Notes: generated by a model not told the origin, from the letters alone. A stretch of DNA of 64,000 nucleotides from Terriglobales bacterium (GCA_025451215.1 JANWKU010000109.1:1-64000), one strand, 5' to 3'; numbered from the stretch's first letter, positions 41,095-51,484 are shown. A program made the numbers and translations.

Positions 41095-41187
41095 TTCCCC
41101 ACAGTCGTGCTGCATTTTTCTTCCCTCGCATTTTGCTTTTCCCTTCCTTCCATCTAGAATCTGCATTCCGAATAACGGAGGTTTACA

Positions 41188-42621
41188 TTGTCCTACATCC
41201 AGTTTCTGGGAGCGGCAGGTACGGTCACCGGCTCCAAGCACCTCATCAATACTTCCTCTGACGGCGACGGCAAAGGCGGATGCCAAATCCTGGTGGACTG
41301 TGGCATGTTCCAGGGGCCTAAACAATGGCGCGAGCGCAACTGGCAGGACACGCCCATTCCCGCGCGGGAAATTGACGCCGTCATTCTTACTCACGCTCAC
41401 CTCGATCACTGCGGATGGATTCCACGGCTGGTTAAGGAAGGCTTTCGCGGCCCAATTTATGCCACTCCGGCTACCATTGATTTATGCGGTGTGGTATTGA
41501 CTGACTCCGGTCACCTGCAGGAAGAAGACGCGGCCTTCTACAACAAGAAAAACAAGTCGAAGCACAATCCCGCGCTGCCGCTTTACACGCTGGAAGAAGC
41601 CGAGAATGCCCTGAAATATTTTCAGCCAGTGCAATTTGGGGAAACTAAACAGGTCAGTCCGGAAATTTCATTTCGTTTTGTTCATGCCGCGCACATTTTA
41701 GGCTCGGCCATGGCGGAGATCACTCTCACGGTCAACGGCCAGACCCGCCGCATGCTATTCACCGGCGACATAGGCCGCATGCGCGACAAGAATGTCGCTC
41801 CGGGAAAGGTCGTCCATTCGGGCCCACAGGAAGACGAAACGGCCGACGTGCTGGTCATGGAATCCACTTACGGCAATCGCACGCACCCGAAAGATGATCC
41901 GCGCCCTGAGCTGGCGAAAGTCATTACCCAAACGGTGCAGCGCGGGGGAAGCGTCGTGGTTCCCGCGTTTGCCGTGGAGCGTACGCAGAAATTTGTTTTC
42001 ATGCTCAAAGAACTCATGGAAGCCGGCCAAATCCCAAAGGTCCCGGTGTTTTGCGATAGTCCAATGGCGATCAAGGCTGTGCAGATTTTCCTGAAGCACA
42101 CGGAAGAATACAGCGATGAGACGAAAAACCTCATCAGCCAATACGGTTCGCCACTTACCTGGCCTGGTTTCAGCTTCGCTTCCACCGCGCAGGAATCAAA
42201 AACAATCAATGACGCCCATTACCCCTGCATCATTATTTCCTCCAGCGGCATGGTCACCGGCGGACGCATTCTGCATCACCTGGCGCAAAGACTGCCTGAT
42301 CCTAAGAACACAGTGATTTTTATTGGCTACCAAGCGCAAGGTACTCGAGGTTTCATAATTAAGAGCGGCGCACCGGAAGTAAAAATATTCGGCGACATGG
42401 TGCCCATCCGCGCGCAGATCGCAGCCATCGAACAATTCTCCGACCATGCGGATCCGCCGGAACTACTAGAGTGGCTGCGTACTTTTAAGAACAAACCCAC
42501 TGTCACGTATCTTGTCCACGGTGAACCCGCGGCCTCATCACAGCTTCGCGATTTAATGACAAAAGAGTTGGGATGGGATGTGCAAGCCGCGCAATGGTTG
42601 CAAAAGGCGAATATAAGTTAA
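41188..42621 (+). CDS. Metallo-beta-lactamase/beta-CASP RNase-like protein
   Basis: 477 residues starting at TTG 41188, with GGAGG six bases upstream. The opening IQFLGAAGTVTGSKHL, the metal motif THAHLDHCGWIP, HAAHILGSAMAEI, and FTGDIGRMRD are MBL motifs. MESTYGNRTH, VVPAFAVERTQKF, SSSGMVTGGRILHHL and EQFSDHADPPELLEWL are beta-CASP motifs A-C plus the last His. This is the YSH1/CPSF73-like RNA-processing exonuclease or endonuclease family widespread in bacteria. It follows the MA-like gene after 93 nt. Confidence 0.93.
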   Translation: MSYIQFLGAAGTVTGSKHLINTSSDGDGKGGCQILVDCGMFQGPKQWRERNWQDTPIPAREIDAVILTHAHLDHCGWIPRLVKEGFRGPIYATPATIDLCGVVLTDSGHLQEEDAAFYNKKNKSKHNPALPLYTLEEAENALKYFQPVQFGETKQVSPEISFRFVHAAHILGSAMAEITLTVNGQTRRMLFTGDIGRMRDKNVAPGKVVHSGPQEDETADVLVMESTYGNRTHPKDDPRPELAKVITQTVQRGGSVVVPAFAVERTQKFVFMLKELMEAGQIPKVPVFCDSPMAIKAVQIFLKHTEEYSDETKNLISQYGSPLTWPGFSFASTAQESKTINDAHYPCIIISSSGMVTGGRILHHLAQRLPDPKNTVIFIGYQAQGTRGFIIKSGAPEVKIFGDMVPIRAQIAAIEQFSDHADPPELLEWLRTFKNKPTVTYLVHGEPAASSQLRDLMTKELGWDVQAAQWLQKANIS

Positions 42622-42628
42622 TCAAGTT

Positions 42629-42988
42629 ATGCTCACTGAAGAAAACGCTCGCAAATTCGCGGATGAATGGATCCAGGCATGGAATTGTCATAACCTCGAC
42701 CAGATCATGGAACACTACGCTGACAATGTGGTATTGATTTCTCCAGTCGCGGCAAAGCTGCTGAATGACCCCTCAGGCGCGGTCAAGGGCAAGCAAGCCG
42801 TGCGGGCTTATTTCAAGAAAGGTCTTGAGGCATATCCGCAACTCAAGTTCGAACTTATCGAAGTCATGTGGGGACTCTCAAGCGTCGTTCTTCATTATGT
42901 GAATCAGAAGGGGACAAAGTCGGGCGAGTTTATGGAGTTGGATGGAGTGGGAAGAGTAGTCAAGGTTGTGGCCAACTACTCTGGCTAA
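42629..42988 (+). CDS. NTF2-like (SnoaL-type) domain protein
   Basis: 119 residues. The cone-shaped alpha+beta fold is suggested by FADEWIQAWNCHNLDQIMEHY at the N-terminus, then NVVLISPVAAKLL and KGKQAVRAYFKKGLEAYP, which is the usual SnoaL layout. It may be an enzyme or a ligand binder; no catalytic residues can be named. Its ATG is 7 nt after the beta-CASP stop, so it is co-transcribed. Confidence 0.8.
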   Translation: MLTEENARKFADEWIQAWNCHNLDQIMEHYADNVVLISPVAAKLLNDPSGAVKGKQAVRAYFKKGLEAYPQLKFELIEVMWGLSSVVLHYVNQKGTKSGEFMELDGVGRVVKVVANYSG

Positions 42989-42990
42989 AC

Positions 42991-43710
42991 TTACTGTATT
43001 GCAAATACGGCATAAACAGTTCCTTTCTCTTCAACTTTTTCAGGGAATAATGTTAATTGAGTCTTATCTTTTTCTTGGACAAGATAGGCGACATCGGCGT
43101 CAAGCCAGTGGCGCATCGTATCTGGCCTGATAGGTGTTTGATTGCTCGCATAAATAAGTCCCCCTAAAGCTGTTCCCAATCCTTTGGCCATTTGTTCAGC
43201 AATTGAGCGGGCTTTAACGATTGCCGCTCCGCTTGCTTTTGCTTCCAATGCTGCGGGATCTACCACCTCCCATTCCGCGTCTTCCAGTTCATTTGCGCCA
43301 TTGCGAACCGCCAAGTCGACAATACCTTGAGCTTTCGATGCTTCAACAGTTACTTTCCAGGATTGCTTGGCTTCGAATGCGCGATCTTTTTTCATTTCTG
43401 GAGTCCAACCAGGGTTTGGGTTTACCGTCGTTAATTGCAGTTTTTCTGTCTCAATGTTTTGTTTTGTAATATGCGCATTGAGAAGCGCTTTTGTTATCGC
43501 GTCAGCAACATCAACGTTATTTTGATAGGTCATGTCACGTGTACTTCCATAATTGTGAAAGCCAATATGTACTATCGCAATCTCTGCATCAACAGACACT
43601 GACTCTTCCGCGGTCACGGCAATCGTCTTGTTTTGCTGATTAACCTGAATGTTCTGCGCGACTGCAATTTGTCCGCAGATAAGAACAGCAGTCAGCATTA
43701 AAGTCTTCAT
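42991..43710 (-). CDS. SIMPL (DUF541) domain periplasmic protein
   Basis: 239 residues from ATG 43710 (MKTLML), preferred over the GC-poor extension to 43749. A signal peptide (LMLTAVLICGQIAVAQ) is followed by a SIMPL/DUF541 domain: ITVAVTAEESVSVDAEIA-like beta strands, then NNVDVADAITKALLNAHI, IETEKLQLTTVNPN and VTVEASKAQGIVDLAVRNG. Members are related to E. coli YggE, linked to oxidative stress, with no known reaction. It converges with the NTF2-like gene. Confidence 0.85.
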   Translation of the reverse strand: MKTLMLTAVLICGQIAVAQNIQVNQQNKTIAVTAEESVSVDAEIAIVHIGFHNYGSTRDMTYQNNVDVADAITKALLNAHITKQNIETEKLQLTTVNPNPGWTPEMKKDRAFEAKQSWKVTVEASKAQGIVDLAVRNGANELEDAEWEVVDPAALEAKASGAAIVKARSIAEQMAKGLGTALGGLIYASNQTPIRPDTMRHWLDADVAYLVQEKDKTQLTLFPEKVEEKGTVYAVFAIQ

Positions 43711-43788
43711 GATCGCTCCAGCTTTATAGAAACGCAGCCCACAAAACATGAGATGCGCATTTTGACCAAAGCCCAGGACTTATTTTGA

Positions 43789-44844
43789 CTATTGATTCTG
43801 ATAATTCGTAACGCGCACCAGCGCTTCGAGCCTTTTGGCAGCCGCGCCAGAATCAATGGATGAAGCCGCGAGCGCCACGCCATCTTTTAAGTGCTCAACT
43901 TTTCCCGCGACCACCAGCGCCGCCGCCGCATTCAGCAATACAACATCCCGGCGCGACGATCTCCTCCCTTCCAACACTTCCTGGATCAGCGCGGCATTCC
44001 CCAAAGCGTCCCCACCGGAAATATCTTCGAGCGGAGCCCGCTTGAATCCAAATTCTTCTGGCGTTACTTCAAAGGTATGGACTTCACCATCGCGCACTTC
44101 GGCAATCCGGGTTGGACCAGAGATGGTGATTTCATCCAAACCATCCAGTCCATGCACGACCATGGCCCGACGCAATCCCAGCATGCTGAGCGCTTCGGCG
44201 AGTTTTTCTACAAGATTGAGCGAATAAACTCCGACAACCTGTGCCGACGCCCCCGCCGGATTCGTGAGAGGACCAAGCAAATTAAATACCGTTCGCAGCT
44301 TCAATTCGCGCCGTGCCGCTTGCACGTATTTCGTCGCGCCATGCATCGCAGGAGCAAAAAGAAAGGCGATGCCCACTTCGTTCAAGCACGCCGCAATGCG
44401 CTCCGGCGCAAGGCCGATATTGACGCCCAGTGCTTCCATCACGTCCGCCGAACCGCATTTTGAGGTGATGCTGCGGTTGCCGTGTTTGGCCACACGTACG
44501 CCCGCGCCCGCCACTACAAACGCCGCCGCAGTGGAAATATTGAAGGTGCCACTGGCGTCGCCACCGGTGCCGCAGGTGTCCACCAAAGCGTCGCGTTCGG
44601 TGTCGCTGACGTCCACGGCGGAATTTTCATGATGCTTCAGCGGAGTCGCCGCCGCGCGGATCGCCTCCGCAAAGCCCACAATTTCCTCGACGGTTTCGCC
44701 TTTCATGTGCAGCGCCACCAGCAGCGCCGCGATCTGCGCGTCGGTACATTTGCCCGAGAGGACCTCGGCCATCACCTCTCGCGCTTCAGTTCGCGAAAGA
44801 GACTGGCGATGGTTGGCGATCGTATGCAGGGCGTCGAGGATCAT
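43789..44844 (-). CDS. trpD: Anthranilate phosphoribosyltransferase
   Basis: 351 residues, normal size. Signature motifs: [18 protein letters not shown], which binds PRPP pyrophosphate, [19 protein letters not shown], and [14 protein letters not shown] with a downstream [14 protein letters not shown]. It adds phosphoribose to anthranilate in tryptophan synthesis. No other trp biosynthetic gene is near, so the pathway is dispersed here. The GH92 gene lies 29 nt further along the minus strand's upstream side. Confidence 0.95.
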   Translation of the reverse strand: MILDALHTIANHRQSLSRTEAREVMAEVLSGKCTDAQIAALLVALHMKGETVEEIVGFAEAIRAAATPLKHHENSAVDVSDTERDALVDTCGTGGDASGTFNISTAAAFVVAGAGVRVAKHGNRSITSKCGSADVMEALGVNIGLAPERIAACLNEVGIAFLFAPAMHGATKYVQAARRELKLRTVFNLLGPLTNPAGASAQVVGVYSLNLVEKLAEALSMLGLRRAMVVHGLDGLDEITISGPTRIAEVRDGEVHTFEVTPEEFGFKRAPLEDISGGDALGNAALIQEVLEGRRSSRRDVVLLNAAAALVVAGKVEHLKDGVALAASSIDSGAAAKRLEALVRVTNYQNQ

Positions 44845-44873
44845 AGATGCACTACAAGACTAGCACTGCCTGC

Positions 44874-47153
44874 TCACTTCGTTGGCACATCGAACGAAGG
44901 AGGAAATTCGTCTGGCTTGCTTGCCCACGATTTATTGGGCTCACTTCCAAGCGTGAACTCCACTTGATTTGTTTTAGCAGATAATTTGTCGAGCGGCAGC
45001 CAAGTACTCTCATATGACTTGCTATTCAACTTCACAGATTGGACGTAGATTCCCTCTCCACGCGAGTTAATTTCCAGCACGCTCCCGTTGCCCAATTTCA
45101 GCGTCGCATGCGAGAACATTGGCGTACCCAGCACCAGTCCGCCCACGCCCGGAATCACCGGATACATCCCCAGCGCGTTCCACACATACACGCCGGATGT
45201 CGCACCTAGGTCATCATTGCCGGGTAGGCCATCCGGTTTGGTCGTGAAGGTCTCGCGGCGAATGCGGTCCACGACCTCTTGCGTCTTCCACGGGCTGCCG
45301 GTCCAGATGTACGCATAAGGAGCGCAGAAATCCGGCTCATTGCTCACCGTAAAATTCGAACCCCAGCCGGAGAGCCTAGTAAAAAACGTCTCTAGCTTGG
45401 GAAGCACATTCCGATTGCCGCCCATTGCTTCGAACAGACCAGCATAATTGTAAGGAATCATGAACGTGTACTGCCACGTGGATCCCTCTTCAAAACCCAT
45501 TTGATCGGAAGTGTCCCAGCTTTTCACGTGGTGCGGCAATAAATGTTCCGGGTCCCAGCCTGCAATAAAGCTGCCGTCAGGAGTACGCGGACGGATGAAT
45601 TTGCTGTCGGGGTCAAAAAGCTTCCGCCAGTTCTGGGCGGAAGCGAGCAGGCTAGCCGCATGGGCTTTATCGCCCAGGGCGGCTGCGAATTGCGAGTCGG
45701 CAAAATCGGCGCTGTCGTATTCGAGCGTGAACGATGCGCCGTCTTCATGGTTGGTATCGGTAGGAAGGTATCCCCTGCTGAGATAGTCGCTGAGTTCGGG
45801 CCGTTCGGACTGCCCATGCAAACCTGTGCCGGGTTGTGTTGCGCCTTTGATCATGAATCGCAACGCAGAGGCAGTATCAAAATCACGCGCGCCAAATGCG
45901 TAGGCGCTGGAAAGCAGGATCGCCGACGAATCGCCCCCCATCACATAGCTCACGTCATTGGCGACTGGCCACTTTGGAAGCCATCCACTCTGCTCCGCGT
46001 CGCGCACCAGCGATTGCATCATTTGGCTGGTTTCTTCAGGCCTCAGCAGTGCCTGGAAATGGATCAGGCTGCGATAAATGTCCCAATCAGAAAAGTTGGC
46101 GTACTGGGCTTGTCCGGCGGGCAAGCGGCGAACTTTCTGGTCAAAGCCAATGTAGTCGCCATTTTCGTCGCTGAAGATATTGGGCGAAAGGAACATGTGA
46201 TAAAGCCCTGTGTAGAAGATGGTGCGTTGCTCAGGCGTTTCCCCTTCCGTCTGCACGCGGTCGAACATGTCTATCCATTTTTTCTTCGCTGCGGTGTGGA
46301 CCTTGTCGAAGTCCCAGCCGGTAATTTCCTTGGACAGGTTCTTCGCCGCGTTTTCCTCGCTCACGAATGAAATTCCAATCTTCATGACAACAGGATCTGT
46401 GGTGCCAGAGAAAGAGATGTAGGCCCCATCTTTACGGCCCGAGGCGGAGCGTGATCCGGGATGGACATCGCCCGCATGCTCGCCTGTCCAGGTTCCATAA
46501 GAAGAAAATGGTTTGGCAAACTTTGCGACGAAGTAGAGAACGTAGTTCGAATCAGACTGGCAAAAGCCGCCGCTGTGAATGGTTCCGGTGATGGTGTCGT
46601 CGCCAACAATTTGGATCATGCTGGTGTCCGACTCACGTTTGGGATCATTCACGGTTGCGCCAGCCGCAGCTTTTAAAAGAAGCGTGCGTGGGCCCTCGGC
46701 GGGAAACGAGAAGCGTCCCATGCCCGCGCGTGTGGCGACAGTCAATTCCGTTTTCACGCCATTGCCCAAAGTGACGCTGTAGTATCCGGGATGCGCCTGC
46801 TCGTCGTTGTGCGAGAAGGGCACCTCAAAATTATCGGGTGAGGCCGCGCTGGCGCTTAATTCCGTGACCCAGGGCAGGATGGGCAAGTCGGCGTACACGG
46901 TGCAGCCCGCGCCACTAATGTGAGTGAGGCTGAAGCCGCGGGTGGTTGTGTCCTGATAGTGATACCAGCCGTCGGCGCGCGTGTCGGGACTCCACTGAAT
47001 CATTCCCAGCGGCAGCGTCGCGCCAGGAAAGGTATTGCCGTCGCCCGCCGTGCCAATGAAGGTGTTGACGGAATCGTAAGGAATGACTACCGAAGCGTTT
47101 TGGGCTATTGCACTGAAGGCCGAGAGCAATAAGAAAATGAGGACGCTGCGCAT
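44874..47153 (-). CDS. GH92 family alpha-mannosidase, secreted
   Basis: 759 residues. A signal peptide (VLIFLLLSAFSAIAQ) is followed by VNTFIGTAGDGNTFPGATLP, the standard GH92 opening, and LTHISGAGC. The (alpha/alpha)6 domain has TNHEDGASFTLEYDSADF, where the Glu is the likely general acid, and GNDDLGATSGVYVWNALG with the conserved Asp pair. Ca-dependent exo-alpha-mannosidases of this family trim mannose from glycans. It would act in the periplasm or outside on environmental polysaccharide. Confidence 0.92.
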   Translation of the reverse strand: MRSVLIFLLLSAFSAIAQNASVVIPYDSVNTFIGTAGDGNTFPGATLPLGMIQWSPDTRADGWYHYQDTTTRGFSLTHISGAGCTVYADLPILPWVTELSASAASPDNFEVPFSHNDEQAHPGYYSVTLGNGVKTELTVATRAGMGRFSFPAEGPRTLLLKAAAGATVNDPKRESDTSMIQIVGDDTITGTIHSGGFCQSDSNYVLYFVAKFAKPFSSYGTWTGEHAGDVHPGSRSASGRKDGAYISFSGTTDPVVMKIGISFVSEENAAKNLSKEITGWDFDKVHTAAKKKWIDMFDRVQTEGETPEQRTIFYTGLYHMFLSPNIFSDENGDYIGFDQKVRRLPAGQAQYANFSDWDIYRSLIHFQALLRPEETSQMMQSLVRDAEQSGWLPKWPVANDVSYVMGGDSSAILLSSAYAFGARDFDTASALRFMIKGATQPGTGLHGQSERPELSDYLSRGYLPTDTNHEDGASFTLEYDSADFADSQFAAALGDKAHAASLLASAQNWRKLFDPDSKFIRPRTPDGSFIAGWDPEHLLPHHVKSWDTSDQMGFEEGSTWQYTFMIPYNYAGLFEAMGGNRNVLPKLETFFTRLSGWGSNFTVSNEPDFCAPYAYIWTGSPWKTQEVVDRIRRETFTTKPDGLPGNDDLGATSGVYVWNALGMYPVIPGVGGLVLGTPMFSHATLKLGNGSVLEINSRGEGIYVQSVKLNSKSYESTWLPLDKLSAKTNQVEFTLGSEPNKSWASKPDEFPPSFDVPTK

Positions 47154-47201
47154 GGTCGTGAATTATATCGAAAGCATGCGTGGCTGGCCTTGAAGTACCT
47201 G

Positions 47202-48248
47202 CTACCGTGAAGATTTCTTTTCTTTGTACATGGCTGCGTCGGCGCGCGCGATTACTTCCTTGATGGATTCTCCTGGCTCCCGCTGCACTACTCCGATCGC
47301 TGCCTGAGCATTCACTTTTACATCTTCGCCATCATTCCCGTGAATGGTGTAATCCCCAAACACCCATTTCCGCACACGCTCTATTTGTGGTCTTGCCCCG
47401 CTAAGGTCACAGTCCAAGACTACAATGAACTCATCTCCGCCCCACCTCCCAACCATATCCGAAACACGCAGAGATGAGCGCAACTCCTCGGCAAATTGTT
47501 TTAACAAGCTATCGCCGGCAGGATGTCCATGCTTGTCGTTGACCTGCTTGAAACCATTCATGTCGATGATAGCCACGCTAAACGTTTGCTCATGCTCAAT
47601 GCGCCATTCAATTCGCGCCTCAACACTTCGACGATTAGGTAATCCCGTCACCTCATCCCGTAATGCAAGCTGTTCAACCGCCTTAAGTTTCGTTTCGTAG
47701 TTGGTGACTTCGCCCTTCAGTTGCACCACTAGGTTTTGACTGTCCAGCGACATCTGGTCCACATAGGTTTTGAGTTCTGTAGCCTTTTTTACCAGGGTTG
47801 CGCGGACCTGCGTGAGATCTTCCAGATTGGCAATCGTTTGCAAACCGGTTGTGAGCTGGCTGAAATGGTTGGCGTAACGCAGGTCACGTTCGCCAACGGA
47901 TTCGGCGGTACGAGCCAGCACAATCAAGATTTCTTTTACATCATTCACTTTCGCCTTCAGGTATTCCTCGCTACGGTCGCCCCACTGCTGCAACTCTTCT
48001 TTGACCCGTTGTTCCATCTCTTTCATTTGGGTAGGCGTAACTTCATCAGTAAGACGTGATTCGAGGCTTGTCAGGTTTTGTAACAAATCCGAACCGACTG
48101 CGGGACAGGCACGAGCGCCATTCTGCCCGATGGCGAGCAGTGTCGTACGGTAAATCGCCAGAGCAAGCGAAAGGAACTCATCTAACTCCGGAGCAACCGA
48201 CTCGCGAACCTTAATATCCATGTCCAGATACTTCTTGAGAGAAATCAC
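47202..48248 (-). CDS. Diguanylate cyclase (GGDEF)
   Basis: 348 residues starting at GTG 48248 (MISLKKYLDMD); an ATG at 48221 is an alternative. The first 180 residues are helical and coiled, without membrane segments or a known sensor. The GGDEF domain is intact: DEVTGLPNRRSVEARI, IIDMNGFKQVNDKHGHPAGD and RWGGDEFIVVL. An RVSD I-site lies exactly five residues before GGDEF, so product inhibition is expected. It makes c-di-GMP, which often controls exopolysaccharide production. A link to the locus at 1-19085 is only inference. Confidence 0.93.
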   Translation of the reverse strand: MISLKKYLDMDIKVRESVAPELDEFLSLALAIYRTTLLAIGQNGARACPAVGSDLLQNLTSLESRLTDEVTPTQMKEMEQRVKEELQQWGDRSEEYLKAKVNDVKEILIVLARTAESVGERDLRYANHFSQLTTGLQTIANLEDLTQVRATLVKKATELKTYVDQMSLDSQNLVVQLKGEVTNYETKLKAVEQLALRDEVTGLPNRRSVEARIEWRIEHEQTFSVAIIDMNGFKQVNDKHGHPAGDSLLKQFAEELRSSLRVSDMVGRWGGDEFIVVLDCDLSGARPQIERVRKWVFGDYTIHGNDGEDVKVNAQAAIGVVQREPGESIKEVIARADAAMYKEKKSSR

Positions 48249-48618
48249 ACGAGCCCCCGGTCGTGAATATCCTGCCCTAAAAGGTGAAAGAAAGTAAGAT
48301 GCCCCTTGGCATGGGCTTTAGTTTTTAGAAACTTTTGTCATTGCGAGTAACCGAATCGCTTGCTACTTGCAACTGGAGGATTGAAATTGCGCCCAGTTGT
48401 CGTTATAGACCTGATCGTACTTTCGTGCCATCGACACTTTCGGCAGAAATGTTTAACGTGGATCTAATCGAATTCTAAGATTGCCGAAGGATAGTTTGAC
48501 CGCTGGCACCACTCACCCGTTTGCCCATCGCTGCATCCTTCTATAAAATCAAGAGTTTGCTGCTCGGGTTTGCCGCAAGAAGTTCCTGCCCGTTCATCAG
48601 TGCAATTTAGGAATCATT
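48249..48618. other. Intergenic region, no gene recognised
   Basis: This 370-base gap lies between the diverging GGDEF and sucC genes and should hold promoters for both. For sucC a TATAAA at 48542-48547 with TTGCCC at 48521-48526 has a 15-base spacer, a weak candidate only. A GGAGG at 48376-48380 precedes tiny frames of 26-33 codons that I do not regard as genes. No structured RNA is recognised. Confidence 0.35.
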
Positions 48619-49791
48619 ATGAAAATTCATGAATACCAGGCAAAAGGGATTTTAAGGAAATATGGAGTCGCCGTGCCTCACGGGGAGACGGCTGCGACCC
48701 GCGAGGAAGCGGTGGCTGCCGCTAAAAAGCTGTTCGACGCGGGGGCCAGCGGGGTGGTGGTGAAGGCGCAGATCCATGCTGGTGGACGAGGCAAGGGCGG
48801 CGGCGTGAAGATTGCCAAGTCGGTGGAAGAGGCGGGCGAACTTGCGGGGAAAATTCTGGGCATGACGCTGGTGACGCACCAGACGGGGCCGGAAGGCCGT
48901 TTAGTGCGGCGGCTGCTGATTGAAGAGACTTTGCCGATTGAAAAAGAATTGTATTTAGGCATTGTGATTGACCGCGCAGAAGCGCGGCCTGTATTCATGG
49001 CCTCGGCGGCTGGCGGCATGGAGATTGAGCAGGTAGCGGCGGAAAATCCGGATGCGATTTTGAAAGAGTACATTGATCCGGGCATGGGACTGGAAGCGTT
49101 CCAGGCGCGCAAGTTGGCGTTCAAGCTGGGCCTCGGTGCGAAGCAGATTAACTCCGCCGTGCAGTTCATGACCGCACTGTATAAGGCATTTGAGGAATCC
49201 GATTCGTCGCTCATGGAAATCAATCCATTTGTGAGTTGCAGCGATGGGCGGCTGTTCGCGCTCGACGCCAAGATGACCTTCGACGACAATTCCCTGTTCC
49301 GGCATCCTGACGTCCGGGAATTGCGCGATGTGACCGAAGAAGATCCTCTGGAAGTTGAGGCCTCAAAGTACAACCTGAACTACATTAAGCTCGACGGCAA
49401 CGTGGGCTGCATGGTGAACGGCGCGGGGCTGGCGATGGCGACCATGGACATTGTCAAGTACGCGGGCGGCATGCCGGCGAATTTTCTGGACGTGGGCGGC
49501 GGGGCGAATGCCGAGCAGGTGACCCATGCGTTCGAAATTCTGCTTGCCGATAAAAGCGTGAAAGCGGTGCTGATCAATATTTTCGGCGGAATTCTGCGTG
49601 TGGATACGCTGGCCAATGGGGTGGTGGAGGCGGCGCGAAAGACGCAGATTCAACTGCCCATTGTGCTCCGATTAGAGGGGACGAACGTGGAGCAAGGGCG
49701 GGAAATCCTAAAGAATTCGGGGCTGAACTTTATTGTGGCGCAGACTATGAAGGACGCCGCGGAAAAAGTGGTGGCGGCGGCGAGGGGTTAG
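48619..49791 (+). CDS. sucC: Succinyl-CoA ligase (ADP-forming) beta subunit
   Basis: 390 residues. An ATP-grasp domain ([35 protein letters not shown]) is followed by a CoA-ligase domain with [15 protein letters not shown] and [14 protein letters not shown]-type motifs. It converts succinyl-CoA to succinate with nucleotide triphosphate formation in the TCA cycle, as a complex with the alpha subunit encoded 222 nt downstream. The gap holds palindromic repeats rather than a gene. Confidence 0.95.
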   Translation: MKIHEYQAKGILRKYGVAVPHGETAATREEAVAAAKKLFDAGASGVVVKAQIHAGGRGKGGGVKIAKSVEEAGELAGKILGMTLVTHQTGPEGRLVRRLLIEETLPIEKELYLGIVIDRAEARPVFMASAAGGMEIEQVAAENPDAILKEYIDPGMGLEAFQARKLAFKLGLGAKQINSAVQFMTALYKAFEESDSSLMEINPFVSCSDGRLFALDAKMTFDDNSLFRHPDVRELRDVTEEDPLEVEASKYNLNYIKLDGNVGCMVNGAGLAMATMDIVKYAGGMPANFLDVGGGANAEQVTHAFEILLADKSVKAVLINIFGGILRVDTLANGVVEAARKTQIQLPIVLRLEGTNVEQGREILKNSGLNFIVAQTMKDAAEKVVAAARG

Positions 49792-49840
49792 GTCGGTGGC
49801 AGCGTCTTTTTTAAAAACGCTGAGATGGAATTAGAAACGC

Positions 49841-49900
49841 AAGGTTTCTCGACTTCGCAGAAATGCATGTCATGCATTTCTGCTACGCTCGAAATGACAG
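49841..49900. repeat. Intergenic inverted-repeat element
   Basis: Centred on a perfect palindrome at 49857-49883 (13-base arms GCAGAAATGCATG and its complement, one-base loop), flanked by TTTCTCGACTTC and TACGCTCGAAATGACAG and followed by a T-run. The flanks resemble 51990-52045 (TTTCTCGACTTCGTG...CGAAATGA), so it appears to be a dispersed family. It may act as a transcript-stabilising hairpin between sucC and sucD. Confidence 0.6.
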
Positions 49901-49978
49901 TTTTTTTGAGTTCTGTCCGGCAGTTTTGTAGCTAAGCTCTAGTGAAAGAGTTTTGGCTAAGCTCTAATAACAGATTTT

Positions 49979-50005
49979 GGCGGACATGAGTGTCCGCCCC
50001 ACACA
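49979..50005. repeat. Short GC palindrome (GGCGGACA...TGTCCGCC type)
   Basis: GGCGGACATGAGTGTCCGCC is a perfect-arm hairpin (8-base arms around 4 bases) just ahead of sucD. It belongs to the same style as the palindromes at 51577-51645 and 53961-53988 (GCGGG...CCCGCGCC). An in-frame ATG inside it explains a longer but wrong sucD start. Confidence 0.55.
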
Positions 50006-50013
50006 CTAAATTT

Positions 50014-50898
50014 ATGAGCATTCTTGTTAACAAAAAGACCAAAGTGATTGTTCAAGGCCTTACGGGGCGCGAAGGCACGTTCCACGCGAAGGGCTGTGCG
50101 GAATATGGCACGCAGATCGTTGGCGGAGTGACTCCGGGCAAGGGCGGCACGACGCACGAAGGCTGGCCGGTGTTTAACACGGTGCAAGAGGCCGTGGACA
50201 AGACGGGAGCTGATGCGTCGGTGATTTTTGTTCCGCCTCCATTCGCGGCGGATGCAATTATGGAAGCTGCGGACGCCGAGATCGAGTTGATCGTCTGCAT
50301 CACCGAAGGCATTCCGACGCTGGACATGGTGCGCGCATGGGAATTCCTCCAGACGCGACGCTCACGGCTGATTGGACCGAACTGCCCGGGAATTATTTCT
50401 CCGGGCCAATGCAAAATCGGCATTATGCCCGCGCGCATTCACAAAGAAGGCGCGATTGGAATTGTCTCCCGCTCGGGGACGCTGACTTATGAAGCAGTTC
50501 ATCAACTGACCCAGATGGGCATTGGGCAGTCCACGGCCATCGGCATCGGTGGTGATCCGATTATTGGAACGAACTTTGTGGACGCACTGGATTTATTCAA
50601 CCGCGATGCGCAGACCGAGGCCGTGATTATGATCGGGGAGATTGGCGGCAACGCCGAAGAAACCGCAGCGGAGTTTGTGAAGAACCACATGAAGAAGCCG
50701 GTGGTGGGATTTATTGCGGGGCAGACGGCGCCGCCGGGGCGGCGCATGGGCCACGCGGGCGCGATTATTTCCGGCGGTAAAGGGACGGCTGAGGAAAAGA
50801 TCAAGACCATGGAAGCGGCGGGAATTCGTGTGGCCAAGTCTCCGGCTGCGATTGGGGAGACGCTGGCGGCGGCGATTGGGGCTTCGGTTCGGGCTTAG
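50014..50898 (+). CDS. sucD: Succinyl-CoA ligase (ADP-forming) alpha subunit
   Basis: 294 residues from ATG 50014 ([18 protein letters not shown]). The in-frame ATG at 49990 is inside a palindromic repeat and is unlikely. CoA-binding: [16 protein letters not shown]. Phospho-histidine loop: [18 protein letters not shown]. It forms the active ligase with SucC. The ribosome site is weak, consistent with reinitiation after sucC. Confidence 0.95.
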   Translation: MSILVNKKTKVIVQGLTGREGTFHAKGCAEYGTQIVGGVTPGKGGTTHEGWPVFNTVQEAVDKTGADASVIFVPPPFAADAIMEAADAEIELIVCITEGIPTLDMVRAWEFLQTRRSRLIGPNCPGIISPGQCKIGIMPARIHKEGAIGIVSRSGTLTYEAVHQLTQMGIGQSTAIGIGGDPIIGTNFVDALDLFNRDAQTEAVIMIGEIGGNAEETAAEFVKNHMKKPVVGFIAGQTAPPGRRMGHAGAIISGGKGTAEEKIKTMEAAGIRVAKSPAAIGETLAAAIGASVRA

Positions 50899-50910
50899 TG
50901 GTGCGGTAGG

Positions 50911-50969
50911 GGTCCTTCGACTGCGAAATTCAGCCGCGCGCGGCTGAATTTCTTCGCTCAGGATGACAA
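50911..50969. repeat. Dispersed GGTCCTTCGAC...GCTCAGGATGACAA repeat, copy 1
   Basis: A 59-base element: GGTCCTTCGACTGCGAA, then an inverted repeat (ATTCAGCCGC / GCGGCTGAAT), then TTCTTCGCTCAGGATGACAA. Nearly the same sequence occurs at 56312-56371, and a shortened version at 55511-55539. The ends also pair (TCCT...AGGA). It is between sucD and ndk. Confidence 0.8.
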
Positions 50970-51064
50970 CGTTTGGATGGTGGATGACGGCGTTTGCGAT
51001 AGTGGTGTTCCATAAATATCAATCAAAAATTCACAACAATCACATTTAAGGACTGACGACAAAT

Positions 51065-51484
51065 ATGAATCTGCAGCGCACGTTTACCATCATTAAGCCG
51101 GATGCGGTGAAGAGGAATGCGATTGGCGACATCATTGGGCAATTCGACAAGCACGGATTCCGTATTCTCGCGATCAAAAAGTTGGAAATTACAAAGCACC
51201 AGGCGGAGCAATTTTATGCGGTGCACTCGAGCCGTCCGTTCTTTAGCTCACTGACGGACTTCATGTCGAGCGGACCGATTGTGGCGCTTGCTCTCGAAAA
51301 GGAAAATGCCATCGCCGATTTGCGCAAGTTGATGGGCGCGACGAACCCGGCGAATGCGGAAGAAGGGACGATCCGCAAGAAGTGGGCTTCGAGCATTGAG
51401 CACAATGCTATCCATGGCTCGGACGCGGAGGATACGGCGCGGTTTGAGTTGAGCTTCTTTTTTGCGGGGTTTGAGCTGGCGTAG
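51065..51484 (+). CDS. ndk: Nucleoside diphosphate kinase
   Basis: 139 residues, standard length. [19 protein letters not shown] opens the fold, and the active-site His lies in [16 protein letters not shown]. It equalises the nucleoside triphosphate pools using ATP through a phospho-His intermediate. It follows sucCD, whose product nucleotide it can interconvert. A repeat hairpin (51510-51552) lies just after the stop. Confidence 0.96.
   Translation: MNLQRTFTIIKPDAVKRNAIGDIIGQFDKHGFRILAIKKLEITKHQAEQFYAVHSSRPFFSSLTDFMSSGPIVALALEKENAIADLRKLMGATNPANAEEGTIRKKWASSIEHNAIHGSDAEDTARFELSFFFAGFELA

Noticed and set aside
49990-50013. Upstream ATG for sucD at 49990
   Set aside because: The ATG is inside a palindromic repeat, and the added residues are not seen in SucD proteins.
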